Shown here: in pieces, positions 32,371 through 42,210 of the stretch
How positions within the stretch are numbered: position 1 is the first letter of the stretch
Layout: every line of letters starts with the position of its first letter
NCBI GenBank assembly: GCA_963764825.1
Contig: CAVXUA010000008.1
Span: 310,001 to 374,000 of the forward strand
Length of the DNA: 64,000 nucleotides
Source: JAZGGS01 sp963764825
Lineage (GTDB): Bacteria; Bacteroidota; Ignavibacteria; Ignavibacteriales; Ignavibacteriaceae
Reading direction: 5' to 3'
The notes under the pieces: generated by a model
What the model was told of the DNA's origin: nothing
The model's database searches: none
What the model saw: the letters and a program-made list of their open reading frames with translations, nothing else
Made by a program: the position numbers and the translations under genes

Positions 32371-32988
32371 CTAATTCTTTACCATTGCCCATTGTCTATT
32401 CTGTTCATCCGAGTATATAATTGAGTATCCGTGTAACTTTTTGAATTCAGTAACTGCTCTGTATACTCCATGATGCCTGTGCTTCGGATCTGGTCGCCAG
32501 TCATCTCCTGCAATAATACCGGTAGATTTAACTTTTTCCTTTAAAATAATTAGTTCTTCTACAGTATGTTCATACTGATGCGATGAGTCGAGATAGATCC
32601 AATCAAAATAGCCGTTGGGAAATGTTTTAAGAACCTCGCGATCATCTCCTATATGGACAAATATTTTCCTTTCTTCGATTTCCTTTTGCCATTTTTTAAG
32701 TATTTTTCTTACAGCATGCACGGTGTCCTTGTTACCAATTGCCCAGCTCCACTGGGCTGTAAGGAAAAACCAGGGATCGATTAAGTGTAATCTATTCGCA
32801 TTTGTATACTTTAGGAGATATGGTGAAAACTGTCCTTTAAATACTCCCAGTTCGGCGCCCACTCCATTTTTAGGTAATAAATTACTCATTATTTGACCCC
32901 GAATGGCATTAAATTTTTTTTCGGAATAAAAAGAACGCAAAAATCTATAATTTTCTCTAAATATTTTAATCATTTTCATGAAATACAA
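32371..32988 (-). CDS. Class I SAM-dependent methyltransferase (Methyltransf_24 type)
   Basis: A 205-residue protein with a Rossmann methyltransferase layout: motif I GVGAELGVFKGQFSPYL, LHLIDPW, a conserved DWIYLDSSHQYEH (acidic motif), and GIIAGDDW. This arrangement is common among TylF-like O-methyltransferases and polysaccharide-cluster methyltransferases. The acceptor is unknown. Internal ATG codons (for MKMIKIF) could also be the start. The gene is intact and convergent with rarA. Confidence 0.78.
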   Translation of the reverse strand: MYFMKMIKIFRENYRFLRSFYSEKKFNAIRGQIMSNLLPKNGVGAELGVFKGQFSPYLLKYTNANRLHLIDPWFFLTAQWSWAIGNKDTVHAVRKILKKWQKEIEERKIFVHIGDDREVLKTFPNGYFDWIYLDSSHQYEHTVEELIILKEKVKSTGIIAGDDWRPDPKHRHHGVYRAVTEFKKLHGYSIIYSDEQNRQWAMVKN

Positions 32989-33023
32989 GAATATTTATTA
33001 TTTATGTTTGAATGTTTATAAAA

Positions 33024-34145
33024 TTAAAGTAATGCAAACATCTTCCCCGGCAACTGTTTAATCATTCCTTTAAATTCAAGCGATAGCAAATGAACAAGAC
33101 AGTCTGATGTGGATAGCTTTGCTTCCATAGCAATTTTATCGATTTGTATTGCTTCAGAATTCAGGATATTTAATATTTTTTCTTCAAACAAAGTAAGATC
33201 AACCTGCTGCTTTGGAATATTTTTACCAAGCACCGGTTTAAGCTTAATTCCAATTCAATTAAAACATCTTCAGCAGATCTTACTAACTCTGCCTCACCTT
33301 TTTGAATAAGAAGGTTTGTACCATCAGATTGCTTGACTCCAACATTACCGGGCAATGCAAAAACTTCCCTATTTTGATCAAGTGCAAAAGATGCTGTCTG
33401 CATAGCACCGCCTGCAATTCCGGTTTCAATAATTATGCATCCTAAACTCAAACCGGAAATAAGCCTGTTTCGTTTAGGAAAATTTGGTGCATCAGGTTTT
33501 GTACCCAGCGGAAACTCACTTAAAACAGCCCCGCTCTCTGCAATTTGCTCAAACAGTTTTTTATTTTCCGGCGGGTAAATTACATCCAACCCCGATCCGA
33601 TTACAGCTATGGTTCTTCCCCCGTTTTTCAGACTGACTGAATGTGTTATAGAATCAATACCTCGTGCCATGCCGCTTACTGTAGTAATATTTTGCCGTGT
33701 AAGATCTGCTGCAAATTTTTCCGCCTGTATTTTCCCATAGTTTGTGGGCTGCCTTGTTCCAACCATGGCAATTGAATAACCATCTTTCTTTAAGAATCTC
33801 ACCTTTAATTTGGAGCATTAAAGGCGGATCAAAAATTTTCTTTAATAGTGATGGAAATTCTTCATCCCAAACAGTTACTATTCTTCCTCCAAGTTTTCCT
33901 AATTTTTCAAGTTCTTCTTCAACGCTATCTATTATTTTTAACCGCTGGTGATTGATCTTTTGAATTCGGTGGGCAAGGTTTATGCTTATTCCTTCCACCT
34001 CAATAAGTGAATTATAATTTGCGGAAAGTATTCTGTTAGTTGATCTGAACTTTGAAAGGAGATTGCGTATTTTACCGGGACCGATTCCTTCTACCGAAAG
34101 AAGTGAGTAGAGATCTGTTAATTGATCTAAATTTAATTTAGTCAC
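33024..34145 (-). CDS. dprA: DNA-processing protein DprA, two frameshifts
   Basis: DprA loads RecA on incoming single-stranded DNA during transformation. The N-terminal SAM/HhH-like region (LLSVEGIGPGKIRNLLSKF), the Rossmann core (AMVGTRQPTNYGK, SGMARGIDSITH, AVIGSGLDVIYPPENK, FPLGTKPDAPNFPKRNRLIS, ALPGNVG) and the C-terminal winged-helix domain (LFEEKILNILNS to the stop) are all present. Breaks occur near 33800 and 33250 on the minus strand; each is repaired by one base. It is the last gene of a minus-strand operon after the EutN-like gene, only 10 bases away. Confidence 0.9.
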
Positions 34146-34155
34146 AGCAGTAAAT

Positions 34156-34449
34156 TTATTTTTTTTCTTTTTCCCCGGCAGAAAATTCTATTGAATCTAC
34201 TACCGCAACAATAACGGAGTGTACTGGCGCTTTCCTGTGTCCAAGGATTTGTTGAACAGCTTTTCCTTCCTGCACCAGCAGCACAGTATCGCCAATACCT
34301 GCATCAACAATATCGATAGCAACTACATCTTTTTTACCAATAAATTTATTTTCCAGATCGATTGGATGAACGAGCAATAATTTATGCCCTACAAGGTGAG
34401 GATTTTTCTGGGTAGAAACCAGGTTCCCTTTAACTTTTGCCAGCAGCAA
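34156..34449 (-). CDS. EutN/CcmL-family microcompartment vertex protein, isolated
   Basis: A 97-residue protein whose start LLAKVKGNLVSTQKNPHLVG and following HKLLLVHPID are a strong match to the EutN/CcmL family (PF03319), which forms pentamers capping the vertices of bacterial microcompartments. IDIVDAGIGDTVLLVQEG and KAPVHSVIVAVVD continue the family pattern. The start is a TTG at 34449 with AGGA upstream. No BMC hexamer gene or encapsulated enzyme is seen in the 64-kb window. It lies between a DUF3098-like gene (20-base overlap) and dprA (10-base gap). Members without a shell operon exist, and their role is unclear. Confidence 0.88.
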   Translation of the reverse strand: MLLAKVKGNLVSTQKNPHLVGHKLLLVHPIDLENKFIGKKDVVAIDIVDAGIGDTVLLVQEGKAVQQILGHRKAPVHSVIVAVVDSIEFSAGEKEKK

Positions 34450-34726
34450 CGTTTCTATCCTGCGTTAATTCCTTTTTATCTTTCTTCCTGTAAAAAATAG
34501 AGAGAGGGAAAATTAGGACATACCCTGCAACAAGTAAGATGGGGGCGATTACGAGTGAAGAAAAACTATTCCATGCTCCAACAGACATCAAATAAAAGCC
34601 AATAATGATAACTACAATACCAAGCGCTAAAAAGTGATAGTTCTTCTTTTCCCAGTAAATATTGAAGGGGGAAACTCTGACTTTTTTAGTCTGTTTTACC
34701 TGTCTTTTCTTAACTTTCTTTGCCAT
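34430..34726 (-). CDS. DUF3098-like two-helix membrane protein
   Basis: A 98-residue protein with a very basic N-terminus (MAKKVKKRQVKQTKKVRV) and two membrane helices (LALGIVVIIIGFYLMSVG and LVIAPILLVAGYVLIFPLSI). This matches a small Bacteroidota family I know as DUF3098; function unknown. I chose the ATG at 34726 because AGGAG lies 6 bases upstream. A 23-residue upstream extension of the frame runs through a structured RNA region and is unlikely to be translated. It overlaps the EutN-like gene by 20 bases. Confidence 0.72.
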   Translation of the reverse strand: MAKKVKKRQVKQTKKVRVSPFNIYWEKKNYHFLALGIVVIIIGFYLMSVGAWNSFSSLVIAPILLVAGYVLIFPLSIFYRKKDKKELTQDRNVAAGKS

Positions 34727-34751
34727 AAAAACTCCTGTGATGAAATAATAA

Positions 34752-34824
34752 AGCCCAGCGATGGGGGACCACTGGGCTCGACTCTGATTCATCAAAGGGC
34801 AGGGGAGAACCCCTTGAAAGAGTC
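34752..34824 (-). other. Structured RNA region between two minus-strand genes
   Basis: Read on the minus strand, GACTCT pairs with AGAGTC (34824-34819 with 34785-34780). Inside, CCCTTTGA can pair with TCAAGGG, while GGGG-TTCT-CCCC forms a competing hairpin. A second hairpin, AGCCCAG/CTGGGCT (34778-34752), is followed by TTTATTATT, as in a weak terminator. The element is just upstream of the DUF3098-like gene and 40 bases after the preceding gene. It could be a terminator pair or a cis-regulatory leader. Confidence 0.5.
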
Positions 34825-34863
34825 AATTGTAATATAACCTGATAAGAAATATTTGTCAAGTAC

Positions 34864-35112
34864 TTACTTGCTTATCTGGTAAACTATCTTACGAATCGTA
34901 TCGAACTGCAGATACGGGTAGTCTTCCCTAATAGTATCTATTGCATCTCCGGCACTTACCTTGGTAGCGCGAAGTTGTTTAAATTTTTTACGAATCTGGT
35001 AATCTCTAACAGCTTTTTCATCAATTAGCCCGTGGGCTTCCAACAATTCGTATATTTCATCGCTGATTAAATCAGACAGAGGGTTTTCTATTTTTGCTAT
35101 TATTTCTTTCAT
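34864..35112 (-). CDS. Small protein of unknown function, possible helix-turn-helix
   Basis: I do not recognise this 82-residue protein. It is soluble, charged and predicted mostly helical. The C-terminal segment SAGDAIDTIREDYPYLQFDT followed by IRKIVYQ has the look of a helix-turn-helix. The start is well supported by AAAGGAGG upstream of the ATG on the minus strand. A long structured leader precedes it. It is the first gene of the minus-strand group that leads to dprA, though a hairpin separates it from the next gene. Confidence 0.65.
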   Translation of the reverse strand: MKEIIAKIENPLSDLISDEIYELLEAHGLIDEKAVRDYQIRKKFKQLRATKVSAGDAIDTIREDYPYLQFDTIRKIVYQISK

Positions 35113-35213
35113 CTCCGTCTTCCTCCTTTAGTTAATGGATATCGTTGCCTAAACAAAGTATCAATAATTTAGTAGTAACACCTCCATTAAATGTTCCGTT
35201 TAAACTAAAAAAA

Positions 35214-35258
35214 CCGACCAGAGAATGTCCCTAAATCGGCACAAATTTGCTACTCTGG
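35214..35258 (-). other. Interleaved inverted repeats (possible H-type pseudoknot)
   Basis: Plus-strand order is CCGA (35214), CCAGAG (35218-35223), TCGG (35236-35239), CTCTGG (35253-35258). The two pairs interleave rather than nest, so an RNA could fold as a compact pseudoknot. On the minus strand the element ends in TCGG followed by a T7 run, and lies about 100 bases upstream of the 82-residue gene. Confidence 0.4.
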
Positions 35259-35398
35259 TAATAAAAAATGAATAATATAAATGTTCTTTTTATACCGTAG
35301 CAAATCGTCTATAATTGTAATCCTTACAGTTAATGTTTACTTTATTGACGCACAAATATAGAAAAAATATCAATAATGTCAAATAAAAATTTTTATAT

Positions 35399-35406
35399 TA
35401 AATTTG
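35399..35406 (+). promoter_or_regulatory. Possible -7 box for the polysaccharide operon
   Basis: TAAATTTG matches TAnnTTTG and is 108 bases before the wzz-like gene. The upstream -33 element is poor, so support is modest. Confidence 0.35.
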
Positions 35407-35513
35407 TACCAGAAGTTAGAAAAGTTTAAGAGAAAAAATTGAATTAATGGAAACAAAAGGGGAATGTTCGTTAAATTAATCATCATTAATCATCATTATT
35501 TGTCTTGTTGAAA

Positions 35514-36701
35514 ATGACTAAAGCTGAAGATAAAAAAATTGATCTTTTAGATTATTTGGTAATACTCATTAAGTGGAAGAAATTCCTGATTTTATTGTTG
35601 TTACCCACCATGATAGTTACTTACCTTGCAATATATTTTCTTATTGAGGAGCAATTTGATGCTGAAGCACTTATTATTCCAGCCGAAGATACATCAATGG
35701 GTGGAATTGCCTCATTAATTGGAAACCTTGATGTTAACTTACCATTCGATCTTGGAGCGACTTCAAGTCCAGAAATGGGTTTGTACACTACAATTATTTA
35801 TAGTCGTACTAATCTACAGAAAGTGATAGATAAGTTTAATCTTTATGAGGTTTATGAGTTAACTCTCGGATCAAAGGATTATAAAAAGAAAGCACTCGAA
35901 ACACTAGAGAGTAATATATCTGCTAATGAAACTGACTTTGGTGCATTCTCACTAGAAGTTAGAATAAATTCACCAGAGCTAGCTGCTAACATAACTAACT
36001 TTATTATTGATGAATTAAATAATACGCTAATTAAAATTCGAACGGAAAAGTCAAGAAATAACCGAATATTTCTTCAGGATAGGATAGTGGAAATAAGGGA
36101 GAATCTTAGAGGTTCCGAAGATTCACTCATGGTTTATCAATCGGAAACTGGTATAATTCAGCCTGAAGAGCAATTTAAAGGTATGGTTGAAGCCTATTCA
36201 TCTATTGAGACTGAATTAATAACGAAAAGAATTCAGAAGTCAATACTGGAAAATATAAAGGGAGAGCAGTCAATTGATGTTACGAATATGCAGTTTGAAA
36301 TTAAGGAAATTGAGAGAACACTTGGAGAGTTAAAAAAACATGGTGAGCCGTCTGGCATTATTCCTTCACTAGAAACTCTTCCTGAGAAAGCAATAAATTA
36401 TTTTCGGATATTGAGAGAGGTAGAAATTAATTCTGCGATCCTGGAATTTGTTCTGCCCATATTTGAGCAAGCAAAGATAGAAGAAAAGAAGGATATTCCA
36501 ACTCTACAGGTTATTGATGATGCAATTCCACCTGAACAGAAAAGTTACCCACCCAGAACAATAATCACTTTAATTATCACATTTAGTGTTTTTATTACTG
36601 CTTTCTTTTTCATACTTATCAGAGAAAATCAAAATTGGCAGCAATCGGAAAAATTTATATTTATTAGAAAGAATTTATTCCGTTGGAAAGATATCGGTTA
36701 G
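35514..36701 (+). CDS. Wzz-type polysaccharide chain-length determinant
   Basis: A protein of about 395 residues. The first helix (FLILLLLPTMIVTYLAIYFLI, about 27-47) follows the Wzz motif DLLDYLVILIKWKKF. A long extra-cytoplasmic region with coiled-coil character (RNNRIFLQDRIVEIRENLRG) ends in the Pro-rich IPPEQKSYPPR and a second helix. This is the family layout. It sets O-antigen or exopolysaccharide chain length, without a fused tyrosine kinase. I prefer the ATG at 35514 over the TTG at 35505. It is the first gene of the polysaccharide cluster. Confidence 0.88.
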   Translation: MTKAEDKKIDLLDYLVILIKWKKFLILLLLPTMIVTYLAIYFLIEEQFDAEALIIPAEDTSMGGIASLIGNLDVNLPFDLGATSSPEMGLYTTIIYSRTNLQKVIDKFNLYEVYELTLGSKDYKKKALETLESNISANETDFGAFSLEVRINSPELAANITNFIIDELNNTLIKIRTEKSRNNRIFLQDRIVEIRENLRGSEDSLMVYQSETGIIQPEEQFKGMVEAYSSIETELITKRIQKSILENIKGEQSIDVTNMQFEIKEIERTLGELKKHGEPSGIIPSLETLPEKAINYFRILREVEINSAILEFVLPIFEQAKIEEKKDIPTLQVIDDAIPPEQKSYPPRTIITLIITFSVFITAFFFILIRENQNWQQSEKFIFIRKNLFRWKDIG

Positions 36702-36717
36702 CAACTGCTGTGTTACA

Positions 36718-37901
36718 ATGAGCAAAATTCCAATAGCAATTTATCTTCAGCATTATCTGGCACCCTCAATGACTTTCATATACAGGCAGTTAAAAAGCGC
36801 TGAAGAAAAATTTGATCCTTTAGTAATATGTTCTGATAGAGTTGAGAATCGAGATAAATTTCCATACAAACATCTTTTTTTGAAAAGAAGAAATTTTGTT
36901 CGGATTAAAAAGTCACGTTATTTTAATAAATTATTTGGGAGTCACACATTACTATCTATTAATCCTCACATTTCAGCAAGACAATCAAAATATTTTTCAG
37001 AAAAATTAATTAAATACCATGTAAAACTGATTCACGCCCATTTTGGCCCTTCTGGATTAGAGATTGTTAATCTGGCAAAAATGAATCGGATACCTCTGCT
37101 TGTAACATTCCACGGCTATGATGCATCCCTACTATTAAGTATGAATAAATATGTTGATAATTTAAAAAGATTGTTTGTCTATGCGAATATTATTGCTATT
37201 TCAGAAAATATGAAAAGAGATTTGGTTGAACTCGGTTGCAATGAAAAGAATGTTTCAGTTGTAAGATGTGGTATCCCAGTAGAGAGTTTCAAATTTGTTG
37301 AGAGAGATTCTTTAAAAAGAAACTTTTAAATAGTGAAGTAATTAAGTTTTTACAAGTTTCGAATTTTGTAGAAAAAAAAGGACATAAATATACAATCAAG
37401 GCATTTCAAAAATTTTTAAAACAATATCCAAAAGCTAGGTTACTATTAGCTGGAGATGGATCTTTGAGACAATCAATGCAAAATCTATGTCGAAATCTAG
37501 GAATAGACAAGTATGTTCAATTTGTTGGTTTGGTAAATGAAAAGGGCGTTAAAGAATTATTCCGGGAAGCTGATGTATTTCTTCACCATAGTGTTACCAG
37601 TGAGGAAGGAGACAAGGAAGGAATACCAACTGTCATTATGGAAGCAATGGCTACGGGGCTTCCGGTTATCAGTACGTATCATTCTGGAATACCTGAATTA
37701 ATAACAAATGATGTTAATGGTTTGCTGGTTAAAGAAAAGGATGTGGAATCGTATTCGGATACATTACTAAAATTAGAAAATTGCCCAGAAAATATTGGAA
37801 AAAATGCCCGCAAAAAAGTGGTTGAGGAGTTTAATTTGGAAATTGAAACTCAAAAATTATTTAGGATTTATGATAGATTGATCTCTATTGTCAATGGATA
37901 A
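36718..37901 (+). CDS. Glycosyltransferase family 4 (GT-B), one frameshift
   Basis: The N-terminal half starts at ATG 36718 (MSKIPIAIYLQHYLAPSMTF) and includes LIHAHFGPSG and VTFHGYDAS, the acceptor-side Rossmann fold. The C-terminal half has LQVSNFVEKKGHKYTI, LLLAGDGSL and the E-x7-E motif EGIPTVIMEAMATGLPVIST, typical of GT4. The frame breaks at about 37315; adding one A to AAAAA gives SLKKKLLNSEVIKFLQ and continuous coding. It probably adds one sugar to the surface polysaccharide repeat; donor and linkage unknown. Confidence 0.88.
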
Positions 37902-37985
37902 TATCTTATTTCCGCAGAAGCAACAACATGCCTACTAAGGAAAGTAAATGAACTGTAAAAAACTTACAATGAAGAAGAATCTATA

Positions 37986-39455
37986 TTGAGTGATACATTA
38001 TTTGTAGATACTCTGCGGGGTTTAAAGTGGTCCACCATATCCAGAATTAGTCAGCAGGGATTGCAATACATCGCAACAATTATTCTTGTTGGAGCTTTGT
38101 CTCCAGATGATTTTGGTTTGATGGCAATGGCTATGATAGTAATCGGTTTCCTGGATATCTTCAAAGATCTCGGGACAAGTTCCGCAATAATTAAAGAAGA
38201 AAAGCCCACGAATGATTTGAAATGTAGTCTTTTCTGGGTCAACGTTGTCTTCGGGATACTGATTTTTATAATAATCTATTTTACTTCTTCCTTAATAGCT
38301 GGATTTTTTAATTCAGAGAGAATTGAGTCAGTGTTAAAACTCCTCTCATTTTCTTTTATTATAGCTGGCTTCTCGGTTCAGCAAAAAGCTCTTCTAGAAA
38401 AAGAGCTATCCTTCCAGAAACTATCATTGATAGAATTATTTTCCTCTGCGTTTGCTTTCTTGGTTGCTGTATATCTTGCTCTTAATGGTTTTGGCGTATG
38501 GAGTCTTGTTTGGCAAGTAATATCAAACACAAGTCTAAATGCTCTACTTATATGGATTTTTTCAAATTGGAAACCTAGACTATCCATCAAATTTTCAGAG
38601 TTGAAAAAAATAAGAGCGTATAGTTCGAATTTAGTGGGTTTTAATCTAATAAATTACTTTGCTAGAAATGGGGATTATTTCTTAATTGGAAAGTTTTTAG
38701 GTGATCATGAGCTGGGACACTATTATCTAGCTTATCGTATAATGTTATACCCGCTGCGGAATATTACTGTTGTTATTTCACGGGTTATTTTTCCAGCATT
38801 TTCAAAAATACAGCAAGAAAACAGTAAACTTTGTGAAGCGTATGTTCGTATTACAAACTCAATCGCAATAATTACTTTTCCAATGATGGCAGGTTTAGCA
38901 CTAGTGAGTTTTAAATTAACGGGAGCTTTTTTTGGTTCGAACTGGGACACTGCGCTTGTTGCTCATATAATTATTATTTTAGCACCAGTAGGGGCACTAC
39001 AATCTGTCGTTTCCACCGTTGGCAATATTTATCAAGTTAAAGGTAGAACTGACTGGATGTTTAGGTGGAGTTTATTTGCATCTACTCTTACACTATTAGG
39101 TTTTATTATCGGATTAAACTGGGGAATTACAGGTGTCGCTATCAGTTACCTAATTACTAATGCGGTAATGATTTTACCTGTATTTATGATTCCTTTTAAA
39201 CTTATAAATTTATCCATAGTGAAGTTTTTAAGTTCATTTAAGTTAACTATTTTATCTGTTGCCGGTATGATACTTGTACTTTTATGCGCACTGTATTTAA
39301 TTGAAGATAAATTTAATGATATCATAACATTAACCATTTTGATAATATTGGGAATAGCATCCTACATAGTAATTAGTTTTTGGATAAATAAGGAAAAATT
39401 CCTAGAGATAAAAAGTATGATTTCAAAATACTATATGGCAACAAAAAACAATTAA
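37986..39455 (+). CDS. Wzx-like MOP-family flippase
   Basis: A 489-residue polytopic protein with 12-14 helices and the Polysacc_synt N-terminal pattern (GLKWSTISRISQQGLQYIAT, GALSPDDFGLMAMAMIVIGF, LGTSSAIIKEE). It should move lipid-linked oligosaccharide across the inner membrane, most like the WzxC/RfbX branch. The start is a TTG at 37986, with no nearby ATG that keeps the first helix. Its end abuts the O-antigen ligase gene. A second flippase gene lies at 52.4 kb. Confidence 0.88.
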   Translation: MSDTLFVDTLRGLKWSTISRISQQGLQYIATIILVGALSPDDFGLMAMAMIVIGFLDIFKDLGTSSAIIKEEKPTNDLKCSLFWVNVVFGILIFIIIYFTSSLIAGFFNSERIESVLKLLSFSFIIAGFSVQQKALLEKELSFQKLSLIELFSSAFAFLVAVYLALNGFGVWSLVWQVISNTSLNALLIWIFSNWKPRLSIKFSELKKIRAYSSNLVGFNLINYFARNGDYFLIGKFLGDHELGHYYLAYRIMLYPLRNITVVISRVIFPAFSKIQQENSKLCEAYVRITNSIAIITFPMMAGLALVSFKLTGAFFGSNWDTALVAHIIIILAPVGALQSVVSTVGNIYQVKGRTDWMFRWSLFASTLTLLGFIIGLNWGITGVAISYLITNAVMILPVFMIPFKLINLSIVKFLSSFKLTILSVAGMILVLLCALYLIEDKFNDIITLTILIILGIASYIVISFWINKEKFLEIKSMISKYYMATKNN

Positions 39456-39456
39456 T

Positions 39457-40900
39457 ATGATAGCAACAATAATTAATAAAAATGGAGAGCTAAGACCGAT
39501 ACACACAATGCTAACATACATTCTAGTATTTGTACTGCTTTTAACTGTATTTAATTATTCTTAGACCCAACGCATTTCTTTATTTTGCTATTTTATTCCC
39601 TTTACTTCCTGTCTTGCTGTTTATCCTAATAAACAAACTGGAATATTCCCTGCTCATTTATATAACCATTTCACCGTTAATACAACATTATTCATTTGTT
39701 CATGTTGCCCTGGGAGATTTTTTAATAACCCCCGATATGGTAATTCACCTCATCCTGTTAATTGCATCCTTAAATCATTTTCTTTATTCCTACAATGCCT
39801 ATATAAAAAGAAGTCTCTTACTTCAGGACAAAATACTGATCGTTTTTGTCGTGTTATCTGTTTTCTCTTTGATTGCCGCTTCATATTTTCCTATCAATCA
39901 TTCTAAACGAATTCTCCTTTATTATACTGGGATTGTTCAACCAGTTACTTTCTATTTTATAATAATATATTTTCTATCGAAAGTTCCAAACTTTACACAG
40001 AAACTAATTATTGCCGTTACTTTAACTGCTTCCGCTGCTGGAATCGTTGCATTTATTGAAATTAGAGAAATTGGATCAAGCTTAATTAATTTATACTTAT
40101 CAAGAAATATAATTGGGTTTGGCTATCATAATACCAATTTGTTTGGAATGCATGCTGCATTGGTATTCCCCTTATATTTTTACGCTCTAAAATCGGATGA
40201 CTTCAAATATCAAAAGCTCCTGCTTTGGTTGAATTTCATTATTCTTTCAGTTCTATCAGTACTTACACTAAATCGGGGAACATTTGTTGTCTTAGCGGTT
40301 TATTTGTTTCTGCTCTTCTGGAAAAAGGAGAATCGTAAAATTGTAATAGGTTTCATTTTTACAGGGGCAATGAGTGCTCTATATTTCATTGATTTACTGA
40401 TTTTATATGTTAATCGATTTATAGGAGGAGGAGAACAAGCTAGATTTCTTATGGACCAAAGTGCTCTCTATAGACTAGAAGTCTGGCGAGTTGGGATAGA
40501 AGGAATAATTAGTTATCCATTAGGACTGGGTGGTGTTGGTTACCACTATGCTTGGGAAAAATTTAGCATAGCTCCAACTCAGACTTTTCTTACTCCACAT
40601 CAGATTATTCTTTATATCGCAGTCGATTATGGGATTCCCGCACTACTGGCTTTTATTTTTCTTTTTATTACTGTTTTTAAAAAGATTTCGTTATTGTCAC
40701 GCGATGATAGAATAGCTCATTCAAAGTTGTTTTATTATATAAAGATAGCATTTATAGGGTACTTTATACATGGATTTTTAACAGGTGGAGAGTTCAGTCA
40801 CCTTTCAGGGAACATCTTTCCGAATAATGGTTATTCATATATATTAATGATTTTATTAGCTATTGTATCTTTTCACTACGGTAAGTACAAAGATTTATAA
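39457..40900 (+). CDS. O-antigen ligase/polymerase (Wzy/WaaL type), one frameshift
   Basis: A highly hydrophobic protein of about 480 residues with 10-12 helices. The central O-antigen ligase signature is visible as LSVLTLNRGTFVVLAVYL, and the large loop contains YRLEVWRVGIEGIISYPLGL and GVGYHYAWEKF. It either polymerises repeat units or ligates them; the two cannot be told apart here. The ATG at 39457 opens a frame that stops after VFNYS at 39573. Removing one T near 39565 gives NILRPNAFLYFAILFPLLPV and joins the main frame. Confidence 0.82.
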
Positions 40901-40987
40901 AAAAATAATTAAAAAAGCTGAAATTACATATTTAGATTTTTACAGCTCAATATTTTAAAGTTTTGAACCGATATTGTCTTCATTTTT

Positions 40988-42199
40988 ATGACAAAAAACA
41001 TTTTATTCATTGCAGATAGTAGCCTGAGAAATCCAATTCTGCAATCACAAGGATTTCCCCTTTAAATAACTTGGATTTTTCTAAGTACAAACCATTCGTA
41101 CTTTCCTTCGAAGAAACTAAATTAGTTAAAGAGGAAAGTTCAGAGATTGATTTAATAATTAAGAAGTATGATTCAAAAATTAAATTTCTCCCCGTAAATA
41201 TCGAAGCAAAAGGGCTCTTTCCTCATTGGCTCGATACTACATGGAAGAGATGTAAAGTTTTATATTCAGTTATTAGAAAGTATAACATAAAGCTGTTACA
41301 TGCACGGAGTTTTAAGCCTGCCTTTCTATCAGTAATTGTTAAAATTTTCTTTAATCGTTCAATTAGAGTAATTTATGATAATAGGGGATTATATATTGAT
41401 GAACTGATATTTAGAAACGGATTAACAAGAGGAAGTCTTAAGGAAAGATTATTAAGAATCATAGAAAAAATGATAATAACTAAATGCGATCAAATAGTTG
41501 TTGTATCAAACGCATTCAAATCACATTTAGCTGAGCAATTTGGAACAAGTAATATAAATGTTATACAAAAAATCAGAGTGATCCCAAACAGGATACAATT
41601 AAATTTAGATAGTACAAATAATGTTATAGAGAAAAAAAAAGTTACCAATAAAACTATTTGTGTATATTCTGGTTCTTCAGCTGATTGGCAAGGGATTGAT
41701 GATTTTTATAAGGTTTTCTCACTTATTCTTAACCAAATTCCCTCAACTCATTTTAAAATTTCTCTCGTATGAACCCGAGGTATTTTTAACTAATCCTCCA
41801 GAAGACTTAAAACTTGCTGAAAGGTTGATTGTGAAAAAAGTTGATTTCTGCAATGTAAAAGCTGAATTAATTGAGGCAACTTTTGGAGTAATATTAAGAA
41901 AACAGGATATTGTGAGCCGTGTTTCATCCCCAATAAAATTTGCTGAATATTTATCAGCAGGTTTACCAGTTATTTTGCGTGAAGGAATTGGAGATACCGA
42001 GCAAATTATAAAAAAATATAATGTGGGAGTTATTATTAAAGATAATGATTATGAAAGTGCAATATCTGAACTACAAGAATTATTAAATGATAAAGATGTA
42101 TACCATCGGTGCCTGAGACTTGCTGATAAAGAATTTAGCATTAATATTTCATTTGAACAGTACCAAGATATTTATGACAATCTTTTATCAATTTATTGA
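40988..42199 (+). CDS. Glycosyltransferase (GT4-like), two frameshifts
   Basis: The ATG at 40988 starts MTKNILFIADSSLRNPILQS. The frame breaks near 41060 and again near 41770, but the reconstructed 400-residue product is continuous: LLHARSFKPAFLS, VIYDNRGLYIDELIF, QIVVVSNAFKSHL, TICVYSGSSADWQG, then SSPIKFAEYLSAGLPVILRE. The last region is the GT-B donor-binding motif. Sugar and linkage are unknown. The gene is in the most AT-rich part of the cluster. Confidence 0.78.
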
Positions 42200-42210
42200 T
42201 ATTCAATAGA

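Larger units (their letters stand above)
35113..35513. other. Gene-free divergent region
   Basis: About 400 AT-rich bases between the minus-strand small gene and the plus-strand wzz gene. It holds the ribosome site of the small gene, interleaved inverted repeats at 35214-35258, a candidate plus-strand promoter at 35399, and a short direct repeat (AATCATCATT twice near 35478-35497). No ORF is convincing. Confidence 0.55.

Noticed and set aside
34727..34795. N-terminal 23-residue extension of the DUF3098-like protein
   Set aside because: The extension runs through a hairpin region, while AGGAG sits at the correct distance for the ATG at 34726, followed by the expected basic N-terminus.
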